Part shown: positions 24,985-36,213 of the stretch, in pieces | Layout: every line of letters starts with the position of its first letter | How positions within the stretch are numbered: the stretch's first letter is position 1 | Translations under genes and position numbers: made by a program | Source of the DNA: Neodiprion pinetum | Lineage: Eukaryota; Arthropoda; Insecta; Hymenoptera; Diprionidae | Direction of reading: 5' to 3' | Length of the DNA stretch: 64,000 nt | Assembly (NCBI RefSeq): GCF_021155775.2 | Contig: NC_060233.1 | Coordinates: 22,485,456-22,549,455 of the forward strand | Notes under the pieces: model-generated | Seen by the model: the letters and a program-made list of their open reading frames with translations, nothing else | Database searches by the model: none | What the model was told of the DNA's origin: nothing

Positions 24985-25199
24985 GACTGTTTTCATGTAA
25001 TATTGAGATCGCTAGATGAGAACTAGGTATTACAATAATATCGCAAATGAAGGATGCTCTCGCGATTAGCTGGGCACACGGCCGATCTCTCCTATGTTGG
25101 CCGTGCGCCCAGCTGATCCTGAGAGCATCTTTTATTTACGAAATTACTGTAATTCCTAGTACTCGTCTAGTGATCTTAATATGGCATGAAAACCGTGTC
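24985..25199. repeat. 215-bp long hairpin
   Basis: GACTGTTTTCATG (24985) pairs with CATGAAAACCGTGTC (to 25199). AGATCGCTAGATGAGAACTAGG pairs across with CCTAGTACTCGTCTAGTGATC, and GATGCTCTCGCGATTAGCTG pairs with CAGCTGATCCTGAGAGCATC around a loop near 25083-25105. The arms pair along almost their whole length with scattered mismatches and bulges. It could be a small foldback element or a hairpin-RNA locus. Confidence 0.65.
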
Positions 25200-25709
25200 A
25201 GGATCGCTCATTTCATTCCTCGTTCTTTCAGGAATGGCGAAAAGTGTTACAACTATGCACTTTTTGACCCCTACACGGTTGTATTTATTCACATGCGTAT
25301 CAAATTCACAAACAAACGTAGTTCATATCACATTTCGTGTATCAATTCATTACCGCACTATGGGTAACTAATTCTCATCCTATACATTGAATGGACAGAC
25401 TTCATATGAAAACAGTCTTTCCTTCACACTTGCTTGGAATTTCTACAGTCCGCCACTAATCGCGCAGGAGAGTTTAATGTACTCTGTTGGAAACTATTAT
25501 CGAGCTGAAAATATCCCAACTCGTGAAATCATTCGGTATATGGTTCCGTATCTGAGCACTTGACATCTGCAGTTGGGTACTCATAAAATATTTCATACGC
25601 TTCTACCGTCTATCAATACTATGAAGTCTAAAGCTAGTAATCTTATAATACAATTAACATGTGGTGAGGATATTGGATGTTTGACTTGATTTTCTACATA
25701 TTCGATCGG
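25200..25709. other. Gap without recognised genes
   Basis: Short shadow frames only. Confidence 0.5.
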
Positions 25710-25713
25710 TTAA

Positions 25714-26279
25714 ACCTTTAATTCACGCTAAGACGCGCAGCGTTCCACATTTTTTAGCAACTTCTTATTTATTAAACTACTTTTTTGGTAACTTCCGAGT
25801 TTTTTGGTTTCACGTCGTCTCTGAAATGTTTCTAAGTCTAATAAATATATAAAATTCATTCATTTATTTACTTCAAAAATAGCACATGTAAACAAATGGT
25901 CGAAATTCGTGCTGTTACACGAAAAAAGCATTTTCGGCTGATCTGCCATGAAAATCCGAATGCCAATTTTTACACAAACTTGACGCACCTTAAAAAATTT
26001 TACACAATCTTTTCAAAATTTTTCTTGTTCTTGTTTTATTTTGTCCGTTTCATTGGATCCGCTATTTTTAATTTTCGAATTTCGAGTTCAAATTCGTAAT
26101 CAGTGACCCCAAATGCCATGTTACATAAATTTTTATCTAAATCGAATAACTTTTTGAATTTACGTCCACCATTTTGAATTTTCAAATTTCGAGCTCAGAT
26201 TTGTAATTGGTAACCCCTTCTGGCTTTTGCCCATGCACGCGAAATTTCAAGTGAATCACACGTAAGGTGCGTGAAAGTG
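25714..26279. mobile_element. TTAA MITE, copy B
   Basis: Flanked by TTAA at 25710-25713 and 26280-26283. It aligns in reverse orientation with 19271-19716 and adds a segment with GTAATCAGTGACCCC and GTAATTGGTAACCCC, words also seen in the MITE at 13594-14402. Confidence 0.6.
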
Positions 26280-26283
26280 TTAA

Positions 26284-27280
26284 GGAAAATTTTTGATTCG
26301 CAAAAAGGATTCAGACATATTCAAATACAAAAACCGCTTTTAGTTGTTTTCGATCTTATTCCGTCCACGAGGCATCAAACCATTCATGTGTTTTGAATAC
26401 ATACGCATGTTCATTCCAAAACTGATTTTGAATGCTTTGTTGCAATATTACCCAGTAATATTGTTGTAATTTGCCAAAATCTCCTCCCTGGAAAGGACAT
26501 AACAAATTGGCACAACATTGCTGTAAGGTGAACGTAACATTACCAATCTTGCACACCGAAACCGATCACTGCAATTTCGTGGCAACATAACACGCTGTAT
26601 AGGATGTAAAATGAATAACTGTATTCGATGTAGTCATAGCAACAGACTGCCCGAAATGATATTTCACGGAACCGTTGTCGAATATATTGTACGTCCGTAC
26701 AATTCTATCAAATACAAATTATAACAAGCTTGAGGCGCGATGAATCTTTCTCGGATTTCAGTGATTTGTCACGTCGAAGAAATTATTTAACTAAATTACC
26801 GTGATTATTCGGTAATAATGTTATGTAAGAAAAAATATAAAAATAAACTATTGAAGATGTTAGATGCCGCATAAGTTAACGTTACAGAAAGAGAACAATA
26901 AATGAACTCATACTGCTCGGATTGATATACATAATTTAAAACTTGTTTATTAATGCACCGTTTCTTGTATTTTTGTGTATTGATTAATTCAGTTTTTGAA
27001 GAAGAGGAATTGTTTCACTTGAAGGATTTGCAGTATATAGTTTTCGACAAAACATGAAAACGTTCGATGCCAAAAAAGGTTGAAATATCAATCAAATACC
27101 AAACCAATGAATCGACTGAACCAGTTCTCTACAGAAAAACTTGTTATTGAGTCTTACTGATTTCAAGGTTACAATTAATTTTAAGCTGGATAAATATATT
27201 CCCAACGCCAATTCGAATCGCATTAAAAGGGCAAAAGAATCATTCAACCTGTAGAGTCATATCTTCGGATTAGTGCCGGC
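26284..27280. other. Gap without recognised genes
   Basis: AT-rich. A 66-codon minus-strand frame (26356-26556) has no recognisable motif. Confidence 0.5.
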
Positions 27281-28418
27281 CAAGGCAGTTAATTTTTCTA
27301 GTTATCTGAAAGTTAGCTAGCTAACGTAATTAGCCGGCTAAAATAATTAGCTGGTTAACTGGTTGAGCCTGTAAGAATCTGGACGTCACATGTATATGTT
27401 CACACATGTACGTGTGGTGTCGATCACGCGTGAGGTGCGAGGATAGTCAGTCGGTTAGTATCCGTATCGCAAATCACATCAATTATCGATGTGACGGCTC
27501 AATTCATACATAACCATTGAGACGGAATTTTAATTATTTATTTGTTCTTTTTAATCTCTTCGAACCCTCTTGGGAAAACTTGCGGAAAATTCTGACACCA
27601 ATTACAAGATTAATCGAAATATATATTATATAAGGACTGACGACTCAAACATATAGGATTAACATTTATTTTTAACGTATGACGCCTCAGAAAAGATAAG
27701 AGTTACTTTTAAGTATTTTTTATTTATTTTTTTTTTCTTGTTGTATTTAATCTCCGGTCAATATTTCCCGTCAGCTTGATTGGTATGACCATTTATATAA
27801 TTATAAAATTTAAATCACAATTAATCGTTTCTAGAACTGACCTACTAATATAACAAATTCGTTACAAGCTGGCCAAAAATAGCTCATCAGTTAATTTTAA
27901 CCGACCAAACCTAAAAATGCAAAAAATCAACATAAAAATGAATCTTTCACCTTTTGGGTTCGAACTTCTAGCCAAAATACCACATAAATAGACATTTATT
28001 ATTTATAATTAGAGAGTTATTGAATGAATTTAATTTTAATATAACTGAATAACGTACTAACTCCAGTTAGGAAATAATACGTATCAAATTATTCGAAAAT
28101 ATGCGGAGCCTAGTAAATTACTTTGAAAAGTTAACCCAAACACGTATCACGATTTGACGAAGTTGATTGTTATTCTTATTGTTAGTTTAGCTGATTATTA
28201 TTGATTGAACAACTACTGAGACACCTTGGATAATTAGATGACAATAATTCTGTCAAGTAAATATAATAAAACTTATTCCAGCTGCAAGTTCGAATCCAAA
28301 AGGTGGAAAATTCATTTGATTGTTGATCTTTTACACTTTTAGGTTTAGCAGGTGAACCGGCTAACTATTTTGGCCGGCTAATTGTTCTAGCCAGCTAACT
28401 CTTAGCTAATCAGCCTTG
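27281..28418. mobile_element. CAAGGC-ended inverted-repeat element
   Basis: CAAGGCAGTTAA (27281) faces GATTAG-like sequence ending CAGCCTTG (28418). Both subterminal regions carry many GCCGGCTAA / GCTAACTGGTT words in inverted arrangement. An inner inverted pair links the GGCCAAAAATAGC/TTCACCTTTTGG block (27870-27970) with the CCAAAAGGTGGAA/CCGGCTAACTATTTTGG block (28290-28385). The flanking 8 bases do not match, so the target duplication is unproven. A hAT-type non-autonomous element is the best guess. Confidence 0.5.
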
Positions 28419-29950
28419 TTATAGATTTTTGCTGTAATAATTTTCTGACGGTCAAAACTAACGCCCAATGAAAGTGACAACATAGGTATGCCATTATTCA
28501 CGAATGTGTAAACTTTGAGATGAATTAACGATCCAAATCTGTATAATGAAAAAATGAATGAATTTTAATTTCATACATCTCACTTTCGATAATAGCTGAA
28601 CCAAAGTTTTGAGTATGCGATACTCTACAAACTCTCGTTAATAACATGGACAATATTTATGTACACATTATGAAGATTCGATTCATGTACCGAAGTTTTC
28701 ATTATGCCTAGCTCATTTGTCTGTTTCTGTTTCAGGTTAGGGTAGGCTGAGTTAGTTTTCCTGATTTTTATTTTCATATTCCTGTTTGTTTCGATATCCA
28801 CGTGACCTGCTGCCTTAGCGTAAGATATAATGATAAAATTGAAAAATGGATCAGTTTCAACATACCGAGATTATTGTGATATTTTCCGGTTAAGGAGTCT
28901 GCGTAGATTGCTGTACACCTTTTTCAAGTCGGGTTCACCAATTAAGGAAAGTTTACTCGCATGCACCAGGCTCTGGATGTTTTTAGAAACTCACGAAATC
29001 TCTTGGCTCAACATTTTTCCCTCATCATCATACTGATTCTTGATCATTATAATTCATCACACACCCGTTTTAAATTACACAACTGGAGTAATTCTAACAG
29101 AGCTTCCAGGTTTCTGAGCAAATTTTTTCTCCACGTGCACACTTTTTCGATTCTAATTGTCGTAGCGAAGAATGGAGAATTGAAAAATAGACAATAATAC
29201 TAAAAGCAATACTCTTAAGCTTTCTTTAATTTGTACGTACTACTCGCAACTGCAGCTATTGGTAGCCAACAGACTTCAAATAGACGGCAGTTTTTTTAAT
29301 TCATTTCTTGAAGTTTTATTTTCGGGCGCCAATTTTTCCATAAGTATAAGGGAACATTTAATTTTCGATATTGGACGAAAACTGCACGGATTGTACGGGA
29401 CTTTCTGCAACTTCAACCTGGTACCAATTAGTTGTGCTAATCAGGGGTAACGGCTGACCATTTTATTTACTCTGGTTCTCACCGATTGACGTGATTTAAA
29501 GAGATAGTATGGTGTGTATTTTATCCATCATGTGTAGGAAAAAATGATTGAACCTCAGAAAGATAAAATGAAAGCGTCCGTCCGTTATTGATTTCAGAGT
29601 AATCACATTATTTTATTGTGTTTGTAATGCTAAACTGCTCCCTCCGTCCAACGGCTAATAAATAACAGGTTATTTTATTGATAGATGAATTATTTACAAA
29701 TCGTTCGTGACAAACTTTCTCCTAACTTCTTCACTAATCACGAACATATTACAAACAAGATTATTGAACACATATCAACGTTATAAGAAATTAATTCTGC
29801 AGGGCATTTAGAGAAAATTTAATGTGAGCCGAATGACTTTTGGTGCATTAAATTCAAGCGGAAAATACGATATCGGTGTTAGATAAACTGAGCAAAATAA
29901 CAATGAAGATGTGTTTACTTTAGCTGGCCTCATCGTCGGTGAGGAGCTAC
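28419..29950. other. Gap without recognised genes
   Basis: Plus-strand frames at 28830-29036, 28961-29197 and 29259-29450 are short and carry no family motif. Confidence 0.45.
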
Positions 29951-29952
29951 CA

Positions 29953-30050
29953 CTTTTTCGGGCATCCGGATTATCCGAACTATTTGAATAGTTAGAGCAC
30001 TTTATTTGTTTGGATACTTAAACTATTCGAATAATATGAATAGTTAGGTT
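29953..30050. repeat. TCCGAACTATT / AATAGTT short repeat cluster
   Basis: Closely spaced direct and inverted copies of an ATCCGAACTATTTGAATAGTT-like word. A related cluster lies at 31535-31700. Confidence 0.5.
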
Positions 30051-30241
30051 TTTCACGCGGGGGTTCGTGTTAACCCTATAACTCATGTATGGGGTCGTTA
30101 ACGACCCCGCTCTGTAGCTGCCGTTGGTGTTTCGTGGAAGTAAGTGAATTTTCCTTTTTTACTCGTATCAAAATATTTGACTTGTTATTCAAGTATTTAT
30201 TTATTATACGTAATTTAAGCATCAATGGTTCCATATATGTA

Positions 30242-30466
30242 TTATCTAAAGCCATATACTTCACATACCGAAGCAATTTTCTTCGTGAACGCGGACCCTT
30301 TGTAAAAAATCTGCGCCACTTTATTTTTTTCACGTGAACTCAGCGGCTTTGTATAAAATAAAATAAATAAAAGTCGATCTTGAGTGCCGTATACACAATA
30401 CGCCAGCGCGCGAAAAAGACAATTCCCGTCGGGAATCATCTCGATAATTTTCGTTTGCATGTTCAT
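30242..30466 (-). pseudogene. OTU-type cysteine protease fragment
   Basis: The frame starts near the ATG at 30466 and contains IPDGNCLFRALAYCVYG at residues 11-27. This is the catalytic-Cys box of OTU deubiquitinases (DGNCLFRA). Only this N-terminal box remains; the catalytic His region is missing and the rest of the frame does not look like OTU. OTU domains are carried by several eukaryotic transposons as well as host genes. Its place inside a TTAA-flanked element suggests a captured or residual transposon domain. Confidence 0.5.
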
Positions 30467-30610
30467 TTTTTGCGTGTCAGAAACAGATACCTATGAACAT
30501 ATTTGTCAAAGACTGTCATAAACAGCCGATGACAGCTGTCAAAGTAAGTTTTGTTTGCTAGATGCTTTTTGTTTTGTTTTCGGCATCTCACCCCGCCGCC
30601 AACCTCATGC

Positions 30611-30662
30611 GTATACTATTGTTATTATAATCTTTTTTATACTATTGTTATTATAATCTTTT
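30611..30662. repeat. 26-bp tandem duplication
   Basis: Two adjacent copies of a TATACTATTGTTATTATAAT-starting unit. Confidence 0.8.
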
Positions 30663-31534
30663 TTACCTGTTCATTTGTTCAGAACTTTTTTATTAGATAG
30701 AGAGATATGATAATTTTTAAACAGGATAACTTGTAAACATATGAAAACTCCTGACAAATACTGTTTTGTTACGTTTTCATTGACGTTTTTCTTATTTCGG
30801 TATCCCGTATTTTTTCCATTTGCATATCCCGAAATAAACACATTGTTCCAATGGGACATAAGGAAAGCAATTGTTTTCTGCTAGTCTAATGTATCCTCTT
30901 TAAAATGGCCTTTAAAATTTTAACATCATTTCATTAGCAAGAAAGATATGAGATTTTGTTGAAAAAATGACGATTTTGCTGTTCAGCACTATTTGATAGT
31001 TAATTGAATTTATCCCCAACTAAACTTCAACGTAATTGGATTTGCTCTTCACCATTTTTTTCCTAATTAAAAAACGAAAAGTACTTGCGAATCCCACCAT
31101 TGTTTTTAGAGCGATTTTACGAAAGAAAATCCTGCGAGGTCGTTAACGACCCGACTCATGAGTTAGAAGAAAAAAAAAGATACACGTGTTCTAGGGTTAG
31201 GATAGTTGGATCAATGTACCTTAGCGACGAACTTTATTACGGATAGTTGTACCATAAGTATTAGAGCTACGTGTTTGTTATAACTATCATTATATGTGTA
31301 CCCGTGAAAATGTTTGCGAATTCACTATAGATTTTCTACGCAGAAGTGGAGCAAGAGTACTATTTCTGTACAGCTAAGTGGAATTGCTATATATTCCGCA
31401 TGGAATCGAGGGCTAACGCAATCTAATAAAACTTTATTGCAAAAATACACCTCTGTGTTTTAAATTTCTAAAATTCTTCGTGTGAATGTATGTAATTTAT
31501 TTGCAAATCTTGTACAAATTGTTCTGGTTATACT

Positions 31535-31700
31535 AGTTGTCCGGGTACTCGAACCATATGGATACTCATTCTATCCGGAAATCATACCTACCCGGGTACT
31601 CGAACCATTCGGGTACTCGAACTATCCGGATTTGAAGTTTCGTAACTGACGGATCCGAATGAATTAGGTATCCGAAGATCCGAATAGCTTGGATTTACGT
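31535..31700. repeat. GGGTACTCGAACCAT / TCCGAAT short repeat cluster
   Basis: CGGGTACTCGAAC occurs three times (near 31551, 31592 and 31609), interleaved with ATCCGGA, GGTATCCGAA and GATCCGAATAG variants. It resembles the cluster at 29953-30050 on the other side of the piggyBac-type element. Confidence 0.6.
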
Positions 31701-33413
31701 ATAAGCACTATCAAGAATTTCCCACTACGATGCAATTCGAACCCGTAAAACGACGAAAGTTTTTAAGTTTCTTCATTTGGTTAATCATACCAATCAAAAA
31801 CTGCCTGATTGATAAAATACAAAACTTAGTTCATGCCAAAACCACCCAAATTACCTTTATTCGTTTTCCAATTACCATAAACACATGCACCATTCGGAAA
31901 CGGTCGAAGGTAATTCCATAGAATGGTCGGAGGTGATTTACTAGACCTTGAAACTAGTAAAGATGTAGTGAAAACTATACGTAATGAATAGATATAATTT
32001 TCTGAAGGATCCCGAAAGCATGCGTATGAGAATCAGTGACTCAGTTCTGATCCACTTTTTCTACACTGGAAAAACGTTATACCACTAAGTCCTAACGTTT
32101 AATTCAGCACCCACGTTATTGCTCAACGTGAAAGCTATCAATTGCCAGTGTGCAATCTTGACAAAATTTCCTCAGGGACAGAAACGGGAACTATAAAAGC
32201 TGACTGTCTCATTCCAAGCGAACTATCGGAAAATCTCGGAAACTGAGAGTACTAAAAAAAGAAGCCTGAGCTCTCTATTAACTTCGAAAGGGAAACTGAA
32301 CACCACCCTATCGGCATAAAATCGATTTGATTCGAAATGAGAGCTGTAGCGAGCGTCGGGAGTAATCTGTAGATACAGGTACAATGTGCACTGAACAATG
32401 TCTCGGGCATTGGTATACCTTACACGGTTTGCATTCGGCGAATTCAACGCAACTAAGCACTAACTTAATTACCAGTTCGAAAATTTTTTTCATTTGTAAA
32501 TATAAAATGCAAAATTATTATAACAGTAAATAGACAAATGGATGATAAGTAAAGAGATGGTGAGGAGTCACCTCGATTGCAAAAAATTCTTTGAATGGCT
32601 CAGTTTGTGACAAAATTGACGGGCTACCATTAGTCCAAGAGCTCGTGATAAAAAACGGCAAGAGATTTTTAATGGCTCATATCTAAATATAAAGTAGTAT
32701 TAAGGGTGTATATGAGTCAGCACCCATTCGAAAAGTCAGATAAAGGGACACCTGGTTAAATTATGTCATGTACTATGAGTGTTTTGGAATAGTTGAAGAT
32801 TTGAGCTGAACTTGTTTATAGTACAAAAAAACGTGAAAAAGTAGTCAGAACGCATAGTTGCGGAACGCGCCGAGTCAGGATGTCGCATAAGTGATCGCAA
32901 TAATAATTTCGGTACAAGAGTTTTGTAATAGCTGAAAATTTGTTTATTACATAATTATTATGTATAATTAAAAAAAAAAAAAAACGATATGCCTGTAATT
33001 GATTAATAATTAAAACTTTTATGTTTCAATATAAACTGATAGTAAAATAAATTAACAGTGAATATGTTGTCGGTAATAACATTCAAATAATCTTTCATAA
33101 TGGCAGAAATAAAATAATAACGTCTCGTTGAGAGTGCCCAATTACTTTTGCTAAAATCTGCGCAAAAAATAACCTTGAACATCCGTTCGAAAGGTCGTTT
33201 ATGACTACGAGGGGACAGTTTTGTTGCGAAATCTATCGGTAATTTTAATTGATTTGAAGGAAATCAATTGCCAAGGCTTGTGAGAGACGTGATAGTTCAA
33301 CCGAATAAAAATGGAAGTAAAATGAAATTGTGAATATTTACTTGCTCAAATGATGATGTTAATTTGAATGAATTTTATTTTTAGTGTTATTTGCAGATAA
33401 TTTGTTTACAATA
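31701..33413. other. Gap without recognised genes
   Basis: AT-rich with an A-run at 32969-32983. Small frames at 31730-31921 (+) and 32223-32493 (-) have no family motif. Confidence 0.5.
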
Positions 33414-33530
33414 ATGACTTGTTTCTTTTCAAATTCTGAGTCTGAGTCTGAGCAACGAGACGACATCGATGAAATGAATTCGAACACAGATGATCAATCT
33501 GATGAAAATAGCGATGCCGATTTAATTTGA
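33414..33530 (+). other. Short acidic open frame (38 codons)
   Basis: After a possible splice acceptor (TTATTTGCAG ending near 33396), an ATG at 33414 opens a Ser/Glu/Asp-rich peptide (NSESESEQRDDIDEMN and onwards) ending at TGA 33528-33530. It could be the acidic C-terminal exon of an unknown protein or a transposon relic. No partner exon was found. Confidence 0.2.
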
Positions 33531-33599
33531 AGATTTCAAATTAACGTTATATTATTTATAAATTTTTATTAAAAGAATATTTTTCCATAAAAATAATTT

Positions 33600-33725
33600 T
33601 ATTCCAATTTCTGGAAAAGCAAGATCGTTGACGTTGATAAAAATTTCGCGATCCAGTGATAATTTTGCAGCAAACCATGCATACCGAATCATTTTCTCAA
33701 ATGCTTGTACCTGCAATTAATTATG
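33600..33725 (-). pseudogene. Relic with IRYAWFA motif
   Basis: The minus strand reads KMIRYAWFAAKLSLDRE and a short continuation. I recall an (I/F)RYAW(F/Y) segment from a repetitive insect transposon-associated protein. Only about 40 residues remain and there is no start. The assignment is weak. Confidence 0.25.
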
Positions 33726-33939
33726 ATCAAGGCGTATATTTCAATCACCTCACGTCTACTTGTAATATAAGACAAGATTCACACCGAGAAATGAGGCTGC
33801 TCCAAAAGTACCTTCGTGCGTTGCTCGTGTGAATAATGTTTATGTTTTAAATGTTTTTGTATTAGGTATCACCCCGAGGAATGTACCGGATCCTCTTGAA
33901 TTGTAATAACGTAACAATAAACAACATTGTAATAACGTA

Positions 33940-35430
33940 GCAATAAAAGTTGCAGCAAGTAACTCGGGGCTGACTCGAGAAATCCGTCTCTCTAGTCAGG
34001 CAAATAAAAAGCAGTTTTGGTTCGATGCGGAATGCGGGGCCGCAAAAATGGAACTCAAACTTCTCTTTAAACAAGCCAGAGTCGAAAACATTCTAGGTAG
34101 CGCCAAAACTACTTAGAGGCAAAAAAGAGGTACAAATCCACAATAAAAGCTAAAAAATCACAATTTAACAAAGACAATCTCGACAGCCTAGCCAACATAA
34201 AAAATTCGGCTGAATTTTGGAAAGCTGCCAGACTACACAGGAAAATACCTACGCTAAACGCTAATCCAATGGATATAACCACGTGGGAAAATTTCTTTGC
34301 TGAGAATACCCCGCCTAAAGACATGAGTGAATACACATTCTACGGAGTCTTTGACCAGTCACTGGACAGTCAATTTTCGCTGGAGGAATTAAATGAAGCC
34401 ACAAAACTCTGCAAAAGGATCAAAGCATCAGGACCAGACAACATAAAAAATGAGGCCTATAAAGCCCTACCGCTAAACTCGAGATATAACATGCTCTGTC
34501 TGTTTAATAAACTGCTCGAGCACGAGACAATTCCAGAAGGTTGGTTTACCTCGACAATTACACTGCTGCACAAGAAGGGAAGCGAACTCGATCCTGCAAA
34601 CTATCGTGGAATAGCGCTAATTAATCACCTCATAAAATTCTTCACCTACAAGGTCGACAAGAGACTTGAAAATTGGACCAAAGACGCAAAGGCTATACCG
34701 GAATCGCAAGCTGGGTTTCAAAAGGAAAAAGGCTGCGTAGACAATCTATTTAATCTGCTGACGGCTACACAACTTCGTCTGCGCCAAAGCAAAGCCAAAC
34801 TATGTGCTCTGTTCGTCGATTTCAAAAGGGCCTTTGACTCTTTAAATCACGAACTGCTATGGCTTAAATTATACAAAGCAGGCATCAGTGCTAAAATTGT
34901 TAGGTTACTTGAAAACATCTACGACTCGGCTGCCTTCACTGCAAAAAATAACAATGAATCCACGCGCGAATTCTTCTCGACTGAAGGAGTGCTGCAAGGG
35001 GAAATTTTAAGCCCTCTACTCTTCATTATTTTTACCGCCGATCTGGAGCACTTCCTGCGGGAGAATGGCTGTGAAGGAGTGAACATTGGTGGCTCTTCTG
35101 ATATCCTCATATTATTGTATTCTGACGACTTAGTACTATTGAGCAACCCCAAGAGCGATTTGAAAAGAAAACTAGACTTTCTTCATAACTGTCAAACAAA
35201 CAAACTACAGGTGAACACATCTAAGACAAAAGTGGTATGCTGTCGTAAAGCTGGCCGGATCCCGGGCAACCTAAAATTCCACTTTGCAGACCAAGAACTG
35301 GATATCGTGGATAGCTACGAATACTTAGGCTTAACTTTCTCAGCCAGTGCATTTAGCAGACCAGCTGTTCTTAACGCCATCAAAAAAGCTCAGGCTGCAC
35401 TGAGCATGGTGGTTTCGTTTATCTACGCAG
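33940..35430 (+). pseudogene. Truncated non-LTR (LINE) reverse transcriptase
   Basis: The frame starts inside the end of the endonuclease-to-RT linker (KKQFWFDAEC near 34009), hits a stop and a frame change at about 34110-34115, then runs open to 35477. RT motifs in order: SGPDNIKNEAYK, NYRGIALINHLIKFF, the catalytic FVDFKRAFDSL (near 34820), GVLQGEILSPLLF (near 34990) and the YSDD box in LYSDDLVLLS (near 35120; YADD is usual). It stops abruptly after DSYEYLGLTFS, without the C-terminal zinc knuckle. The endonuclease is missing at the 5' end. The ATG at 34269 is only the first Met of the open stretch. The clade is not resolved. It is a dead 5'- and 3'-truncated copy. Confidence 0.85.
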
Positions 35431-35439
35431 CAATTTTGT

Positions 35440-35713
35440 CAATAAAAAAAAAATTGCAAATGGTAAAATGGTTCTGAAAAGTCTGAAAAAATTTTCAAAC
35501 TCCCATGATTTTTTTTTTTTGGAAAAAGCTTGAAAACAGTAAGAAGGGAAAATCGGCCTACTCCGGATCAAAGCTTAAAAATTTTTATATTTGACGTAGG
35601 ATTTTCCAGAATTTTTTCAAATTTTTAATTTTTTTCTGAATTTTTTAAATTTCCCATTCAGATTCAAAAACTTCAACTGAATCGCATGTCAGGAAAAACG
35701 TGTGCATGAAAGG
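35440..35713. mobile_element. Partial TTAA MITE end
   Basis: Low-complexity TTTTTC/GAAAAA-rich sequence ends in CATGAAAGGG followed by TTAA (35714-35717). This matches the end of the 13594-14402 family (TGACTGAAAGGG/TTAA). The left end is not found; it seems to abut the broken LINE. Confidence 0.4.
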
Positions 35714-35717
35714 GTTA

Positions 35718-36181
35718 ACTGGGTATTGAGGTACGAAACGAATAGAGTGAACTAATAATGGGGTTTGAAAAATTCAAGTATACTGATAACAATTGAATAA
35801 GTCAAGACAAAGCTGTTGCAAGCGCTACGTTACTACGAGAGAGGCAGTTGTAGCAATGATCACGATGCTGCCGTACAAGAGAGGATATTCGAAGAGACAT
35901 TCCAAATTACAACATAACAGAAGAACCAGATTTGTATACATCAGTGGTGGATTACGGTGCTTCTCTTGCAATAAGAATTGTCGAATAGCTCAGAATTTTG
36001 GGAACCAAATGCAGAATGAACCGAAATAAAACAGTCAACATAACCAATATAATCAACAGTTATCTGAAGATATAACGAAAATGACTACAAGTTCTAAATG
36101 ATAGTGACTACAGGTTATAAACTTAATAATATGCATGGAATTCTCGGTATCTAAGGTCAAAATGAATGGAAGTCACAGTTT
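35718..36181. other. Gap without recognised genes
   Basis: No motif in the 78-codon plus frame at 35793-36029. Confidence 0.5.
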
Positions 36182-36213
36182 AACGTTTCGGCCCTAAGGG
36201 GGGCCTTCCTCAG
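36182..36213 (-). ncRNA. Hammerhead-ribozyme-like core 1
   Basis: On the minus strand the order is CTGAGGA (36213-36207), a 5-bp stem GGCCC/GGGCC with a 6-base loop, then GAAAC (36189-36185) and GTT. CUGANGA - stem II - GAAA is the conserved hammerhead core. A convincing stem III and cleavage site were not found, so activity is unproven. Penelope-like retroelements are known to carry minimal hammerheads. Confidence 0.45.

Larger units (their letters stand above)
30074..31196. mobile_element. piggyBac-type non-autonomous element with OTU fragment
   Basis: Starts CCCTATAACTCATGTAT after TTAA (30070-30073) and ends in the diverged inverse ATACACGTGTTCTAGGG before TTAG (31197-31200), a one-base decay of TTAA. 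A second inner inverted pair is GGGGTCGTTAACGACC (30091) and GGTCGTTAACGACC (31139). It holds a 26-bp tandem duplication (30611-30662) and an OTU-domain remnant. Confidence 0.65.

Noticed and set aside
34269..34271. ATG at 34269 as a true start of the reverse transcriptase
   Set aside because: Homologous coding sequence continues upstream in the same region, through a stop and frame change, to about 33940.
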